Assembly (NCBI GenBank): GCA_951799445.1
Contig: OX637291.1
Location: forward strand, 7,752,501 to 7,816,500
DNA: 64,000 bases
Source: Pseudisothecium myosuroides
Lineage: Eukaryota > Streptophyta > Bryopsida > Hypnales > Lembophyllaceae
Direction: 5' to 3'
Every line of letters starts with the position of its first letter. Position 1 is the stretch's first letter. The position numbers were made by a program, and so were the translations under genes. The notes below the pieces were generated by a model. The model saw only the letters and a program-made list of their open reading frames with translations. It did not search any database and was not told the origin of the DNA. This document shows positions 34,387-47,972 of the stretch, in pieces.

Positions 34387-37300
34387 TTATTGCATTAAAT
34401 GTGCAAACACATTGTCCACACTCCCATCATACTGCACCAACAACTGGATTGCATCTCCTCTTGATAAGGCCAGGAATTCCTGCACATATGTCAAGTGTGA
34501 AGTCAATACATGAGAGGCTTGTAATGTAAATAGATCCTAGTAAAACCGCAGAATTTACACTATTGGAACCGTGACTCTCAGCAATCCCTCATCGGTATTC
34601 AGTTTCAAGACCAAGGCAGTGATGAGGTAGCCTCAGCGTGAAAATTGTTTTCTTCTAATAGCAATACATCCGCCATGAAGCAATATAAATCATGTGAAGG
34701 GGGTAAATATCTTGAATCAATAAATTTAAACCAAAAAAATATTGTGAAATGAAATGATCTCGTGAATAAAGGAAACCATATTACGTTCCGGTCAGATGTG
34801 AAAAATACTTAATTTCCAAGGTGCCACCTAGGAATTAATAACACTCTCAATACTTCGCAACATGCAACATCGTACATAGAAATCACGACTTTAATAATTA
34901 GAATCAATTGTGCACAAAACGGATGGTAAAATAGGGGATAGGAATGAAAAGAGACTTTACCATTAATGTCAAAATAGACGCATCATCAAAGAGAGGTCCA
35001 TCCCTTGGGACATCGGGGAGTTGACTCCCACTCATCTCACTAGTCGATGTACAAGAACCTGAACCCCCAACAGTTTTGGAGTCCTCCATGGTAGGTTCAG
35101 AAGTTTCCGCTACTGCATCTGGTTCCTTGAGCGTGTTAATGCTGAGCAAGTCCGCAAAACGATCAGTACACATCTGAAGCTTGAACCACTGAGTATGCGT
35201 GAACAGGATCGCTCCCATCATCTTCATCAACTGCGGATCTGCTATGCCCAGACTTGCTCCTAGGGCCACCTGTAGCAAGTGAGCATTGTGGTGTTAGATA
35301 CCATTATTAGGACCAGGGATTTACGGTTATAATAAGTACCCAATTCAATTGATCATTTGAGAGAAACACAATTCAGACAGGGCCAAATTTCATATCATCT
35401 GTTTCAGTGAAGAACGTTGATGTGTTGGTAAAATGAAGTAACAAGTAGTGGACAAATAAAAGTCCCATCTGAACATGCGGCCCAATTTGAGTCCCGTTGA
35501 TCCTTAAGAGGTTAAGAACCCCACTGGGCTGTTGATTGATTGCATGCTAATCGCTCCATGCAATATTTCACAACAAGATGATCAAATCGTACTACTTAAA
35601 AAAATCTAAGTGACGTACAATAGCAGCAAGAACAACACTGAAAGTGAACTACGCCGATCACCACTACAGAGCATAAGTCGTGTATGTATTACTACCAAGT
35701 TTCTTATAATTCGAATTTAACTAGCACCGTTACAAAAACCAAATTGAGCATGTTAAAAAAGAGAAGTGCCCAAACTAGGATATGTGAAAGTAAAGTACCT
35801 GGAGGGCAGCTGCTAGTACAGACGGAGGAGTTTGCTTCAGAGCAGGTTCACCTCTCGGCCGTGCAAGAGCAAGCAGTGTCTCCTTGAGTGGTCGAAGTAA
35901 GTCGGGAAATCTTGAAGCGAGAGGCCCTAAGTCAGCTCGAGCAACACTTACTGCTCCAAAATAGTCTCCTCCTTCAACCAGCTTGAGGAACTCAACCTAA
36001 ATTGACATCAGATCTTAGTAAGCGCTAATAAATAATTAAGATAGCTTAAATGGGTAGCAATCATGACAAATGCAAAAGTCAACGCACTGTCTACCAAGAA
36101 CAAGCACCACCATCTACATAAATACAAGAAACTAGAAATCCGAGAATCCAAATATGATAGAAAAGAGTACCTACTATAGGAGGAGATTCAGTGTGTATTG
36201 GCGACAATATTATCAAGCAATGCATACTGTATAAGCGCCAACTTAGATCTTATTAACTCATCGTCAGAGAATAAAACGAGAATACCTGCTTGAGCTGAAA
36301 AAGTAGTTGGGGATTATGCTCAAAAAAATCGGGGTTCAATTTGCACACTTCCAAAATTACTGCGTCGGTCTTTCCCTCACTTGCTAACTGTCGTATTTCT
36401 AGGGCCCTTCCGTACATCTCAAACACGTCAGCTTCATGTTCCTAGCAAAAAAATCCACCTCACATTAACACCTGACCATGCAATGAATATACTGTTTTCC
36501 AGTAAAAATAGGAACTCCATATGACTTTGATCATTTCTGTTATTCCATCTATTCAGCAATCGCCAATAGATCTTACAAAACACATGAGTATGAGACACGC
36601 TTCACATAGGCATATAGAGGTCAATGTTGAGCTGAAGTACCATTTTTGTATTCGTGAGAATGGCAGATACTTCTGTGTCATTTGCTTCAACACCTTTCTT
36701 GGGTTCACTACCGTCTGAGGAAGAGCCCCGCAAGGTCTTTACATAATCTTTAGCTTCTACGGACTGTCTTCTTCCTCTCCATCTACGACATCCCCGATCT
36801 TTGCTGCTATCAACAAGGGATGATGATAAACAGCCATTAATGCTGATATGCGTTGATCCACTAGTACTACACATACCAGAATTATGATTCTCCTCAGGTG
36901 CTACCATACTGCAAGATCCTTGCGAAAGAGACTCTCCAGCCACTGTCATACAATGAAACAGGATAGTAAGAAGCGATGCTGCTAAAGAATAGGTCACTAC
37001 AAGCCAACATGATAGGGACACTTGTTCTCTTGTGCAGAATAGGACGGTTGGACAAAAATTGGGAAGGCCTGAACAAGAAGATCTTAAGATTTAAATAGCT
37101 ACACTAGCAAGTGCTAATACAACAATGACATCACGATAAATTGATGCTAACCTAATCTATAACCTAGAGAAGAAGGAGAAGAAGACATAGGCGGTTATTA
37201 TAGCACTAATATAGGTAATTCATACCTTCACTAATAAGCAGAGCGGGCTCCTCCATAATCACATCACTTGACATATCCTGTAACCCTTTAGGTGGAGAGA

Positions 37301-39852
37301 AATTCATACTGTCTTGCAAACCAATCAAATCCTCCAAAACTATCTCTGGTTGACAATCTGAAGCCGCACTATTGAGGACACTAGCAGTCGCCTGTTCTCC
37401 ATTCTGACGCATATCTGTTGGAATTGGCTCAGGAGTTGGCACTCTGGCCCCAACAGCCTTGAACCCATTGACCACACCAGCTGCAAGGACATCACTTAGC
37501 TGTGCTACTACAGCATCAGTTGAAATACCTGTAGTTCCTTGCGTAAAGTTAGCCCCTCCTTCAATAAGTCCTCTGTACAGGCAATATTCTCGAACAAGCT
37601 CATCCATTGCAGCAACATTCACCCTCAACCGGCTCAACTCGTTCTACAATGCACGAGAAACAATAGTGAGGATAATAACCGTAATGTTTAAAATGTAATA
37701 TTTTTAAGAACAAAGACTTGATCCACTCACACCCTCTACCATCGTCAAACTAGATCAGAATCAAACTAGATCAAACTGGATCAAACAGGAGAAAGAACAT
37801 CGGGTAACGAAATCTCAGCACTTATATGAACTTCCGACATGTGCAGCTACCATAAAGTACGACAGGAGACAAAACAAGATAAGAAGTAAACAAATTAAGA
37901 AGAAGATAGTAGTTGCAACTCTATTTGAATACGAATTTGCAATATCAACCTTAAAAGCAGCTGGAAGATCACCACCAGTGAAACGCAAACTATCGACTGC
38001 TCCCTGCCTGGATAGCTCCAATGCTTGCGCTAAATCTTGTACATCACTCTGTCACAAGTAAAATTTCACAGCTTCACAAACTGCACAACAGTAATTGAAC
38101 CCCTGGTTTCGTATACAATGAGTGTATCCTTCATGCTGTCAGTTCTCACTCCTTCAGAATGGCCAAGACCAAAATAGCACGACTTACAGTCAGAATCCCA
38201 CAAATGAGCATTCTGTTGTCCCCTCGAGTGGAGAACTGTAACCCAAATGTTGCTAAGGAGGAATTGGTCCCAGTGATATTAGTTGAATACCTCACTAAAC
38301 TTTGGAGCTTCCAGCAAGGACTCCTGCGGTGTGGCAGGAGGGTCACGGTCTTTGAAGAGCAAATTGGAGCAGAGTTCAGGGACTGGTGACGGTAAGGCTT
38401 GTCGTTGACAGTAGCCATTATGGATACTGCAGGTTGAACCCACCTTAGAAGCATTAATTTGTATTCAATAGATATCTTGAGAATTGCGCAAACCAGTAAT
38501 TGTGAAATTCTATCATATTAAAAGCACAAAGGAGACCACACACAGAAGAATTCTTCCAGTCTAATGATATATGTGTGAGAGTTTATCATTAAACGGATGA
38601 CTATGCTCCCAAAGTAGAACTCTCACGATAAGGTTACCACTTGCAGAGCCAGTAGCGTAGCCAGAAACCTTGATGAAAACTTCACATCTTCACAAACCTG
38701 ATCAGGTAGCGGATGGTCGAAGAGAGTAATGGATCGTATGCCTGCAGCTGAGCTGTGAGAGTTGATGCAATCGTTGCAGCCAACTCAGCCCTCCTGACTT
38801 CTGACCACTACTACACAGCGCACCATCCCCACAACCGTTTACTTTTAGAGAAAATTATATCTCAGAAAGTATTTGACGTAACCATTCAGTCAGAATTCTG
38901 CTTTAGCTGAAATAAGACAGCAATACCTCTTCAGTAACAGGCGAACTCTCATCCTCTTTATCATACATGAGCGCCAAAAGTACACGCTTAAATTCCTCAT
39001 ATGCCTCCTGCAAACCAATTTGCAAAATTAGCTTTCACCGTAATTCTGCACAACAACAAAGATCTAAAACTCCACCCCATAAAAAAAGTCTCGAAGGTTT
39101 CAGCAGGATAGGATACTCTTAAAATCTTGTTACGGCAACCCTCCATGAAAAAATCGAAAGAGCATAATGCTGAAGACGCCAACATCGTAACGAAGTGCTT
39201 GAACATTTAACAGTGCTCAAAAACAAAACATTTCAAGAGTGAACCTAAGAAAGTAACGTACAGGGTAGGCATTCAAAGCGCATGGACCCAGTTGTGTGCG
39301 CAAGCACTCAATGGCCTTCATTTGTGCAGTTGGACCTCCAGCTCGTAACAACTCGATAAAATTCTGCACGAAAATCACAACAAACAATCTTCAATAAAAA
39401 CAAGAATATAAAAGATTCCCACACACGACGCACACTCACGGACTGGTGCAATAGTGGAAACCCTTGGGGTCTCCCTCTCTTGCAAGTTTAAACTATGGGA
39501 ACACTACAACATAACTGATTACATTACTCCAGCCCCACGTCCATGGTCCATGACATGACACGCTGACGGACGAACACAGATCACTTCGGTGAAAAAATAT
39601 ACAGACCTGCTTGTAAAGTCGAAAAAGGAGGCGTTGGTCTTCCAACACCATATGAGCATGTTGCCGCAGAAGATGCAAGGATTCTGGAATATACCCTGCT
39701 TCAATGAGTGAGCGTATGAGGCAAATAATTTCGCGCACACCATTGAGGCCACATGACCGGTTATCCTCTGAACCCTCAAGCAGCTGCTCTTGATCTAGGT
39801 AGTCGAGAACCAAAGCATCCAGCGCACACCAATTCACAGCCTGTGTGTCCAT
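34387..39852 (-). CDS. CTLH/CRA and UBA-like protein, At5g66810-like (RanBPM-related), 12 exons
   Basis: Exons read from the minus strand: 39852-39607, 39363-39262, 39007-38927, 38807-38698, 38426-38291, 38048-37950, 37643-37226, 36942-36641, 36441-36286, 35996-35799, 35269-34961, 34479-34387. They join in frame to 2250 nt, 749 residues plus TAA, and every intron has GT/AG ends. Residues 41-134 and 503-600 look like two CTLH/CRA-type helical blocks (IRSLIEAGYIPESLHLLRQH; LLFQLKQVEFLKLVEGGDYF). Residues about 712-748 resemble a UBA domain (FLALSRGDAIQLLVQYDGSV). A Ser-rich, basic linker (about 400-500) separates the blocks. The layout matches the Arabidopsis protein annotated as Ran-binding protein in the microtubule-organising centre. 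Relatives act as helical scaffolds in GID/CTLH ubiquitin-ligase-type complexes; its own role is not known to me. The exon 8 donor (ATG|GTACTT) is the least certain junction. Confidence 0.9.
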
Positions 39853-41045
39853 CAAACCTTCTCTGAACAGAAATCACAGGAATGAAAACCCATCAAGAAA
39901 CGCGCTTGGCACGAACAATTCACAATACGCTTGCAACGGCACACACTACACGTACCACGTCACAAACGTGCTTATGCCCCGCCAAGAATGTACAAATACA
40001 ACCCTGGGAGTCTAAGCAGCAAAATGGCTGATCGTAGAAATAAGGCTCTAAAACCCTGTCCCTTGGCAGATAAACGTTGGCACTCGTCTCTTTCATAAGA
40101 AAAGTATTGATAAACTGAAGATCATCTAAAAGCTAAAAAAAACACCTCAAACGTGCTCAATCCCGCCGAATCATCCAGCTACAATAATCTCTATTCCACC
40201 AATCTTCCAAAAACACAATCCCAATTATGGAATGAACTCATTTCACAACAGGTGGATATTCCTATACCCTGCAATTGCTACCCTTCGATCCACTGCTCCA
40301 GTTCCAGCGTCAAATTCTGAAACTCGAGGCCACTCATTGATTTTCAAATTTTGAACCACCGCGACATGACCAAGATCCCAACAAAATGTTCCGCACTCTT
40401 TTATATTACAAAAAAACACAATCAATTGCAAAGATTCCCAATAATTAGAGCACAAAACCAAAACACCCGACCAGGTCCAAACACCCGAACAGATCACACT
40501 CGAAACCTCCTCGAACAGCCAGTGCAGAAATTGACAGCAACCAAACGGCCGGGATTCTCCATGCCCTAAAATTCACACACACCGATTCCTACACCAAGTT
40601 CCACCTCACGAAACCCTAAAACAAGATTCCAAATTCAACAACCTCCTCCTAAACCCTTACCAATTGCACTGTCTCACCAATTGCGCCACGCCCTTCACAA
40701 TCGGCCCACGCCAGCGCAAGCTCCAAGCGCTCAGCTGCTTCCGCAACAAACAGAAACCAATTCGCGTGGTGACGAGAAAAAAAAGGAATCGGGAGGCAGG
40801 CAAATTGTTGTGCGAAGGACTGACTGCAGAGACAGCAAACGGATCAATTGAAAATGAATTGAAATAAACGGAATTCGACGAGGTAAGCTTAAGTGGGAGA
40901 GCGGCAGTGAACAGAAGAGTCCATGGTGCGAGTCCGATGAGGTCGTCCGGAAACAAGCAAACGTCGACAAAAATACGAAAACGAAAGTGCAGGGCGGGGA
41001 GAGAGACGGGACTGAACTGTACTGAAGAACGGGCGCCTAACCCTA
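39853..41045 (-). promoter_or_regulatory. Leader, leader intron and promoter side of the 12-exon gene
   Basis: A pyrimidine tract and TTCAG|AG acceptor (39863) lie ten bases upstream of the ATG. A donor CAATTG|GTAAGG lies at 40661/40660, giving an inferred leader intron of about 0.8 kb. The 40661-41040 stretch is less AT-rich, with CT-rich blocks on the minus strand (TCTCTCCCCGCCCTGC), as expected for a transcription start region. Long open frames here have no protein-like content. No transcript evidence is available. Confidence 0.45.
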
Positions 41046-41049
41046 TTTT

Positions 41050-41296
41050 ACCGATTCTTCCGGTTGCATTTGGTTTGAGTTTTGAGTTTACCGATTCTTC
41101 CGGTTCCATTCGGTTTTTGAGTTTTGAGTTTACCGATTCTTCCGGTTCCATTCGGTTTTTGAGTTTTGAGTTTACCGATTCTTCCGGTTTCATTCGGTTT
41201 TTCGAGTTTTGAGTTTACCGATTCTTCCGGTTGCATTTGGTTTGAGTTTTGAGTTGACCGATTCTTCCGGTTGCAATTGGTTTGAGTTTTGAGTTT
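41050..41296. repeat. Minisatellite, six units of 40-43 bp
   Basis: Units begin ACCGATTCTTCCGGTT at 41050, 41090, 41132, 41174, 41217 and 41257, followed by a CATTCGGTTTTTGAG-like part. It lies just upstream of the inferred transcription start of the 12-exon gene. A frame through it gives a repeated EESVNSKL peptide on the minus strand, which I treat as an artefact. Confidence 0.95.
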
Positions 41297-41308
41297 AAAA
41301 TAACAAGC

Positions 41309-41690
41309 TCAGAAACCGCTCATCTAAGGGCTGGTCTGCCCTTTTCATGTATTTCCTTGAATGGGAATATTTTTAGCTCGTTTTTTAGACAAAGAGCAGT
41401 AGATGAGGAATCTAACACAAGTGGTTTTTTTATTTTTTGAAGCACTTATGAATTTTCAAAGTCATTGTGTTGTAGGCCCTTATTTATGACCCTAGGTCTT
41501 CCATAAACCGTGCACTTGCAACTAAATTCTAAAGAAAGATGGGAAAGCAAAGAGAATGATTGACTCTTGGGATTAATAATGCTTTTATCCTTGATTCATT
41601 CAATGACTATGAAGGTCAATTTGAGAGTCAAGTGCTTCATGTCCATTTCACAGTCATTTATAGGGGCGGTTCTTAATGCTTGTGCGATTC
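41309..41690. repeat. Dispersed repeat, uninterrupted copy
   Basis: It shares GCTCAGAAA, CATCTAAGGGCTGGTC, TTTTCATGTATTTCCTTG, GGGAATATTTTTAGCTC, GATGAGGAATCTAAC and TTGATTCATTCAATGACTAT with 52365-53100 in the same order and orientation. No terminal repeats are seen, so the class is unknown. Confidence 0.7.
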
Positions 41691-41694
41691 TTGA

Positions 41695-42900
41695 GTCTGT
41701 TACCTTAGTGCCTAGGTTTGTTCAATCTTCCTCTTTTGATCACAAAATGAACTCAAAAAGGTTCCAATAGTGGATGAGGCTTTTGAATTTGAATGCTCAA
41801 TTGAATTTGCAAGCTTGTAACAAATCTAATGGAATCTATTTCATGGTGCTTTTCACACAACTTTCGAAGTCAAATGAATTTACAGTCTTGCAACTTCCAA
41901 CTTGTGTCTCGGCTCTTATAAGCTCATTGTGGACAAAATTGTAATGGTGGTGTACATTCAAATTCAAAAATGTATAACACTAATATAATTTTACCTACAA
42001 TGGGCTCGCTTAGTTACTTGAGTGAAAAAAAGTATACATGTTGTGTGCGGTGCAATGACACATGACACTCCCAATCTGGATCTTTATTGCACCTCTCCTA
42101 CTCTGAGAAGCTACAAAATAGTAACGTATTTTATATGAATGTTGCCTTATTTTAGCATGATAAGATTTAAATGTTAAATTGACATTCAAATGAAAAAAAG
42201 CTAATAGTTGAAAAATCAATCCAATGGTGCATGGCTTGCCATATTTGAATACATAATTTGTATTCTAGGAATTAAATACAATACCATATATACCATTCCC
42301 TACAAACTTTTAAGTATTTACCTTTAAACATTGCAAAGTCCATATTCTTGATGATAAACACGTGTTTGGAAGTAATGATTTTGTCCAAAGAGCTTTGCAT
42401 TCATTCCAAGTAATATTTGAATCTTCAATGATAACAATTCTATATAATTGATTTAATGACATTGATGTAAATGATATATCTATATAAAGATATAAACAAA
42501 AATATGCAAATTTTTTTAAAAAGGATGAGGGCATTAAACGGTTAAGATATTTGATTGTTGTCAACAACCTTTCATTATGCTTCTAATTTGCAAATGTTAG
42601 TGAGATTTTAGGCTTATTTGTACAACACTAGCACCTACTTGGCCACCTACCAATACACTTAGTTGCTATATGGTTGCAAAATCTACCCCGACAAGGTTTT
42701 GTCTACATTTATGTATTGTAGACATGAAAATTTAGGGTAAATCTTATGTACACCTATTTTCAAAATTTGAAGGTTCATATTTTAGACTTCAAGTATCCCA
42801 AAATTTCTTAAGAAGTACTCCGTATATTATATTGTGTGCCTAAGTTCCTATGAATCAATTTCTTTTTATTATAGCAATTGCACATATAAACGTGTTATTC
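41695..42900. other. AT-rich intergenic DNA
   Basis: No gene recognised. Short minus frames (42010-42219, 42310-42567) look like chance. Confidence 0.4.
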
Positions 42901-43477
42901 TTAACCTCTAAAGGACTAGGGGGGTGTCCAAATTTCCAAACTTGTGAAGATCTATTATAAAATGCAACTTTAAACAATATTTTAATGATGGCTCTCAAAC
43001 AATAGTTGTAAATTATGATTTATAGATCACATCCATATGATTAGATCAACAATTATACAAACCAATATTTTACAATAAAATTTGAAACCAGAAATTGAAA
43101 ATTCCTTCTAAAATCAATTGTAGATTGAATATTTAAGATTTTTACAAAAGTTTTTTTTCTATAAGTTCAAAATGCTAAGTTCTAATCATATTGATTTTTG
43201 AAATATTTTATTTTATTTTTTGGTTCAAGTCGTTTTTGAAGGGTCAATTTTTGAATTGAAAAAGTTACTTTTGGAAGCTAGACCTCCCAATACCCTTTGA
43301 ATTATAGAATACTTGCAAAGCAAAATCTTCATAATCTAAACCATAAAAATGTTAAAGAACTAATATAAGAATCTTCATAAAAAATTGATGGATGAAAAAA
43401 TGCATTTTAGTGCATCTGGGATGTGTTTCCGTTCATTCATTGTTTGAAATCTGCACTCATAGTCCTTAAGGGGTTAA
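42901..43477. mobile_element. TTAA-flanked piggyBac-like MITE (577 bp)
   Basis: TTAA at 42901-42904 and 43474-43477. Ends inward: CCTCTAAAGGACTAGG and CCCCTTAAGGACTATG. It is the inverse-oriented relative of 21609-22363 and lacks the pogo-like insertion found there. Confidence 0.75.
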
Positions 43478-43723
43478 TCACATCCTACAAAAATTTGAAT
43501 TTGAATTGAGACACTCTGGCCTCTTGATCACAAGGCAGATTGACATATGTACAAAATATAAAATTTAGCATATGTACAAATCAAAATTCCAAATTTTTTT
43601 AGAGATAATTATTTTATTGATGACAATGCACCAAATAAGTTCATCTTACAAAACAATTTTTCTAGTTTAAAACTAAGCCTTCAAAAAATAAACAAAAGAG
43701 CAATCTTTAACTAAAAATCATCA

Positions 43724-44640
43724 TCAATCCCTAAAGTCCCATTGGCCCTACAAGGGCCAAAATGCAACTTTGGGTAGGCTCATACAGTCACAATATTCAT
43801 CATAATTTTTTGAATTTTTTTGTAAAGCTAGAAAAACTTATAAGCTTGTTAAGAATATAATTTTATTTCAATAGGTACCTAGGAGCAAAAGTTATGGCAC
43901 AATAAGCTGAAAATGAAGGTTGGTAGGCAACACCAAAAAAATCAAAAAAAGTCTAAATTAGTTTTTTTTAATTTTTTTTAAACATTGTATTTTTTTTCTA
44001 CATGTGAAGCTTTGATTCATTCCATTTGAACCAATGATGAGAAAGTTATGGACAATCTTATTTTTGAGCAATTTAAGCATCTTCTTCAAAAAATAAGTTA
44101 TTGAATTCATTTTTTAATGCAATTTTCAGAATTTTTCAAAAAAATTGTTTGATAGAGTTAAGTGTACTTGCAAAAAAAATCTCACCATTGGAATTATTGT
44201 GTCACTTCAATTCCATCTTAGAGCTATTAACAATAAAGTTTTCATTCAATCTTAGACCTACTTCTACCTAACAATCTTTTAAAGAATGAAAATCAACTGT
44301 GTGTTTTTTGAATTTTTTTTCGTTCACTTTCAACTTATTTTACAACATAAATTCTTTTTAATTCAAAGTGTGTAGTGCAAAAAAATTCTACCAATGGCAA
44401 CCAAAGCAATCTAAAATTGCAAGACAACATTCAAAAAAATAGATCCAACTTTGAATGCTAATATCTTCCAATCTATACGGTCAAACTTCATGAAATTTTT
44501 ACCACATGATTTGAAACAAGTCAAGTACAAGATCTTACAATTAGATTCTAAGAAAAATATTTTTTCTTTTTCTTGGGCAAACACAATAGAGATTGCAATT
44601 TTGAGTGTTATTTGACAAAAAATGGCCTTGGAAATTTTAT
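43724..44640. mobile_element. Degenerate TTAA-type MITE
   Basis: The left end TCAA then TCCCTAAAGTCCCATTGG matches 10527-11086, including GGGCCAAAATGCAACTTTGG next to it and two AAAGTTATGG blocks at 43889 and 44042. The right end (TGGCCTTGGAAATTTTATTG) has decayed. Length exceeds the relative because of extra internal sequence. Confidence 0.6.
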
Positions 44641-45183
44641 TGTCTGTTACAATGAGATCTCCTAGAGCGTGTCCCCTTTGGTTGCGATTTTTGTACCCTT
44701 GACAAGGAGGGGTGCACGGGCTTTGTTTCATGGAGTTTGGACCTACGGTATTAAAGTTATTGAATTTCAAAAAAATTAGAAAATTAGAAAATTGCTTTTA
44801 TTATTTATTTTGGTTGTGGCAATGGCACAAGGCGCACTAATCAATACAATAATGTGTCCCACTACATGATTTAATCTAGACAATGGATCATCATTGACAA
44901 ATTTTGTTTGAAATTATTTAATTCTTATTATTCTCAAAAGTTGCAAAAAGAATTTGAGGTTAAATTTTTTTTTCAAGATTTTATCTGAGGTTTATAATTT
45001 GTTGTTATAAATTGTTATTACAAGTTGCAACAACAAATTATAAACCTCAAATTATTTTTGTTTTTCAACATTTTAATTCAAAATTGTGACGAGGTTTATA
45101 TCTTCTTCTTTTTAATAATTTTACTTCTCAATTTAAATTGTTCTAATATGATTGTATAATGTTTCAAAAATCTTTTTAGAAAG
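44640..45183. other. AT-rich spacer with a small inverted repeat
   Basis: A palindromic stretch near 44985-45055 (AGGTTTATAATTTGTTG ... CAACAAATTATAAACCT) can fold. It otherwise shows no gene or recognised repeat end. Confidence 0.45.
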
Positions 45184-46098
45184 TTAATTATGTGTTTGGC
45201 AACATAGAAATTTTGGGCAGGTACGTGTGACTGGAGATTTGCATATTTTGGGCTGAAATTTTTATAGAAGGTGGGGACGAGGAATATCTTTCATATGCAC
45301 CAAACTTCATGACATTTGGAAATACGAGTCAAAAGTTATAGCCTAATATGTTGTTTGTTTCTCAACTCGGGCAATCCGGGCAGATAAAAAAAATCACTTT
45401 TTTCAAAAATAAATATTTGAAATTGGTTATTAGATTTATATATACGTGGAAAGCTTTGAATCATTCCATTATGATCAATGAATCAAACGTTATGAGGATT
45501 TTTAGTTTGCGGGTAGTTATGGATTGTCTACTTTAAAATAAACTTTGAAGTTGTTTATTTCACTCAATTTTCAATATTTTTCAAAAAAAATAAATTTGTA
45601 GGATGTAGATTGTTTATTACAACATTGAAAACCATTGGGATTGGCATTTTTCAATTCCATAATTAACTTCTTAACAATTTAGTGTTTTGAAATATTCTCT
45701 ACTTCTTTCTACTTACTATTTTTTTCCTCTATGTTGTACAGTTCCAAATGATTTGAAAATTTTCAAGCATGTAGCCAACTTGCCCTGAAGAATGAATCCA
45801 AAGAAGCACAACCATTTTAAAATTTCTTTCATAATAATCTGACCTTGTGAAGTGCAGCCGCCTGGTTTTTCGTAGGGTCAAAAAAAGGACTTTTGCCACT
45901 TCAAACGCTAATATCATCCAATCTACATGATGGAAATTTCTAAAAAATTTTCCACATATTCTCAAACCAAAGTACTACAAGATCCTATGGTTACCTCTAT
46001 CCAAAAATGATATTTTTCAAAAATTTGGTACTTGTACTAGAAATGGCAGTTTTGGAGCAGTTTTGGTGAGAACATAGTTAAGGAACTTCAAGGGTTAA
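45184..46098. mobile_element. TTAA-flanked piggyBac-like MITE, left end decayed
   Basis: TTAA at 45184-45187 and 46095-46098. The right end inward is CCCTTGAAGTTCCTTAAC. The body follows 24294-25216 block by block (GGCAGGTACGTGTGACTGGA, ATATACGTGGAAAGCTTTGA), but the left terminal repeat is missing about a dozen bases. Confidence 0.65.
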
Positions 46099-46463
46099 CC
46101 TACATTTTTGAATGTATATATTTTTGGTAATTTTGGAAGTTGTGCACTACTATGTCTAATCATGATTTTTTACAAATGGTCAAAGTTTGTTATATATTTT
46201 TATTCAATTTTCTATATTCTACAAATTCAAATGCTGAAATAGTTGTTTACTTGATATTTTGTACTCTGTATATTTTTAGTTCTTTCGCTGAAAGAATTAT
46301 TATATATTTATCTGTCTAGAGTACACTCTTATTAGACATATCTAACCAGTGCATACATTTTATGATCTTTGAAAAAAACTAGTCTAATTAAAATGTATAA
46401 AGAAAAAACATTGGTACAGACCAAAACTTAATTGATGGGGGTGACTGCAAGAAACATCCATTG

Positions 46464-47972
46464 TAGGAGCCTACATCGTCTTATTGTTTGGTTGTGATGG
46501 AGTTAGAATAGGAGAAAGGAAGATCAACGGTCAAATAAACAATCTATGAGTGTTGCTTAGGTTATCTTACTAGACACGTTTTGGTCCATGTGTGTCTTGT
46601 AGAACGTCTATTGAACGGTGTTCCGTTGGACATGTGTCTAGTCCATTAAATATAATGTACTTGTAGAATGTTTTCAAATATTCTTGATATATTTTTTAAA
46701 TCTATCTACTAAACAAATAAGGGATCTACTAGATGTTTTAGACATTGTGTCGCAATGTTCAACATGATGACTATGAGCGTTGCATTTTGAACTTCATACT
46801 TTGCATGATGGAAACAAATTGCCATAGATTACAAAATTTTATTGAATATATTAAATTAGCAATTAGGCTAATAAGGTAGCTTATGGATAGGACTATGCAA
46901 AGTTGGCCAAAATTAAAGGATGAAAATAAAAAGATTATCACAAATGATATATATATACATACACACAAATTGAAAATTTGATTAAATCAATGGAATCATC
47001 TATTATAATGATAAATTGACCAAATCTGACAAATTGTCTCTAGGTTTGTAGGTACTAGTACATGACAATGACAACATCCATTTGTCAATAGCATATAGAT
47101 TAAATTGTGTAGGAGAGGAATTTAATAGTGTTTGAGCATAAAAAGAATTGGCAATAAAATACCTTATAAAAGTCTAATTGAAGAATCCTTCTACATTTAA
47201 AAGTGAATTTAGTCATGATTCATAAAATGATAGACTAATTGACCTTCCCAACCAAGAATCCTATTAGAGATTGATTTCTTGAGTTGTGTTTTCTAAGACA
47301 AAAAACAATTCGCAATTCACATAACAGCTTTGATCTAAATAGAAAGATCAACAACATCATGGATATTTTTTCACTAAGGTTGACAAAAAAATAGAAATGT
47401 GGGCTTGGTAAAGAATGACTTTCAGAATTTTAGAACAAGACCTTTGTATTGTGTCTTGGGAGAGAGGCTACATGCCAAGTTGGCTATGTAGCGGGCATGA
47501 AGGATTCATTGGTGCTTTAAGCTTTACCTTATGAAGGTAGACAAAAATTGTAGAAAAAGCCATTATTGATGCATGCCTAGGATGTTTGGATGGAAAGACG
47601 GATGGATGAAGATGATGTCCTTAAACGGTATATGGCACTAAGATTTGTCATCTTAACTTAGGATAACTACCCATCCCCATGAAGATTCCCATTGGTCAAT
47701 TTTGTCCGCAAAGCATTGCCATTGGTTGCTTAGGTGTCCACCTTTTGGCATCCACCCTTTTGGTTCCAAGGCATCCGCTAAGTGCCAGGGGATGCTTGAC
47801 GGACAGTTGGATGTCCGCCTTGAACGCCATTAGTTTTGGCAGATGGTTGGACATTTGATATAAATTTTTTTTATCAATTTTTTTACAATCAACTCCTATG
47901 GATGGTGGTGGATGGTCCCAGACAATCACTGGAATAGTCAAACCACGGCACCGCATTGTGAGAGTTTGAATT
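46464..47972 (-). repeat. Left arm of the long inverted repeat
   Basis: It carries minus-strand frames of 65 (46771-46968) and 86 codons (47696-47956) that reappear unchanged, apart from the first codon context, in the right arm. Their survival reflects the recent duplication or conversion of the arms rather than proven coding function. Confidence 0.85.

Noticed and set aside
38146..38454. 102-codon minus frame in the large gene
   Set aside because: Shadow in the wrong frame: the true exon (38426-38291) uses the acceptor CCTGCAG and another frame that continues the CTLH/CRA-type protein.
40657..41193. 178-codon minus frame with repeated EESVNSKL peptide
   Set aside because: The first part is a translation of the minisatellite and the rest is leader or promoter sequence; no protein-like domain is seen.
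41050..41296. CRISPR-like regular spacing
   Set aside because: The units are directly adjacent with no unique spacers; this is a minisatellite in a eukaryotic genome.
44411..44770. 119-codon minus frame
   Set aside because: It runs through the decayed end of a TTAA element and the spacer next to it; its repeat content explains it.
47696..47956. 86-codon frame conserved in both arms (also 50566-50826)
   Set aside because: Identity between arms comes from the recent inverted duplication of all the DNA there, not from selection on the frame.
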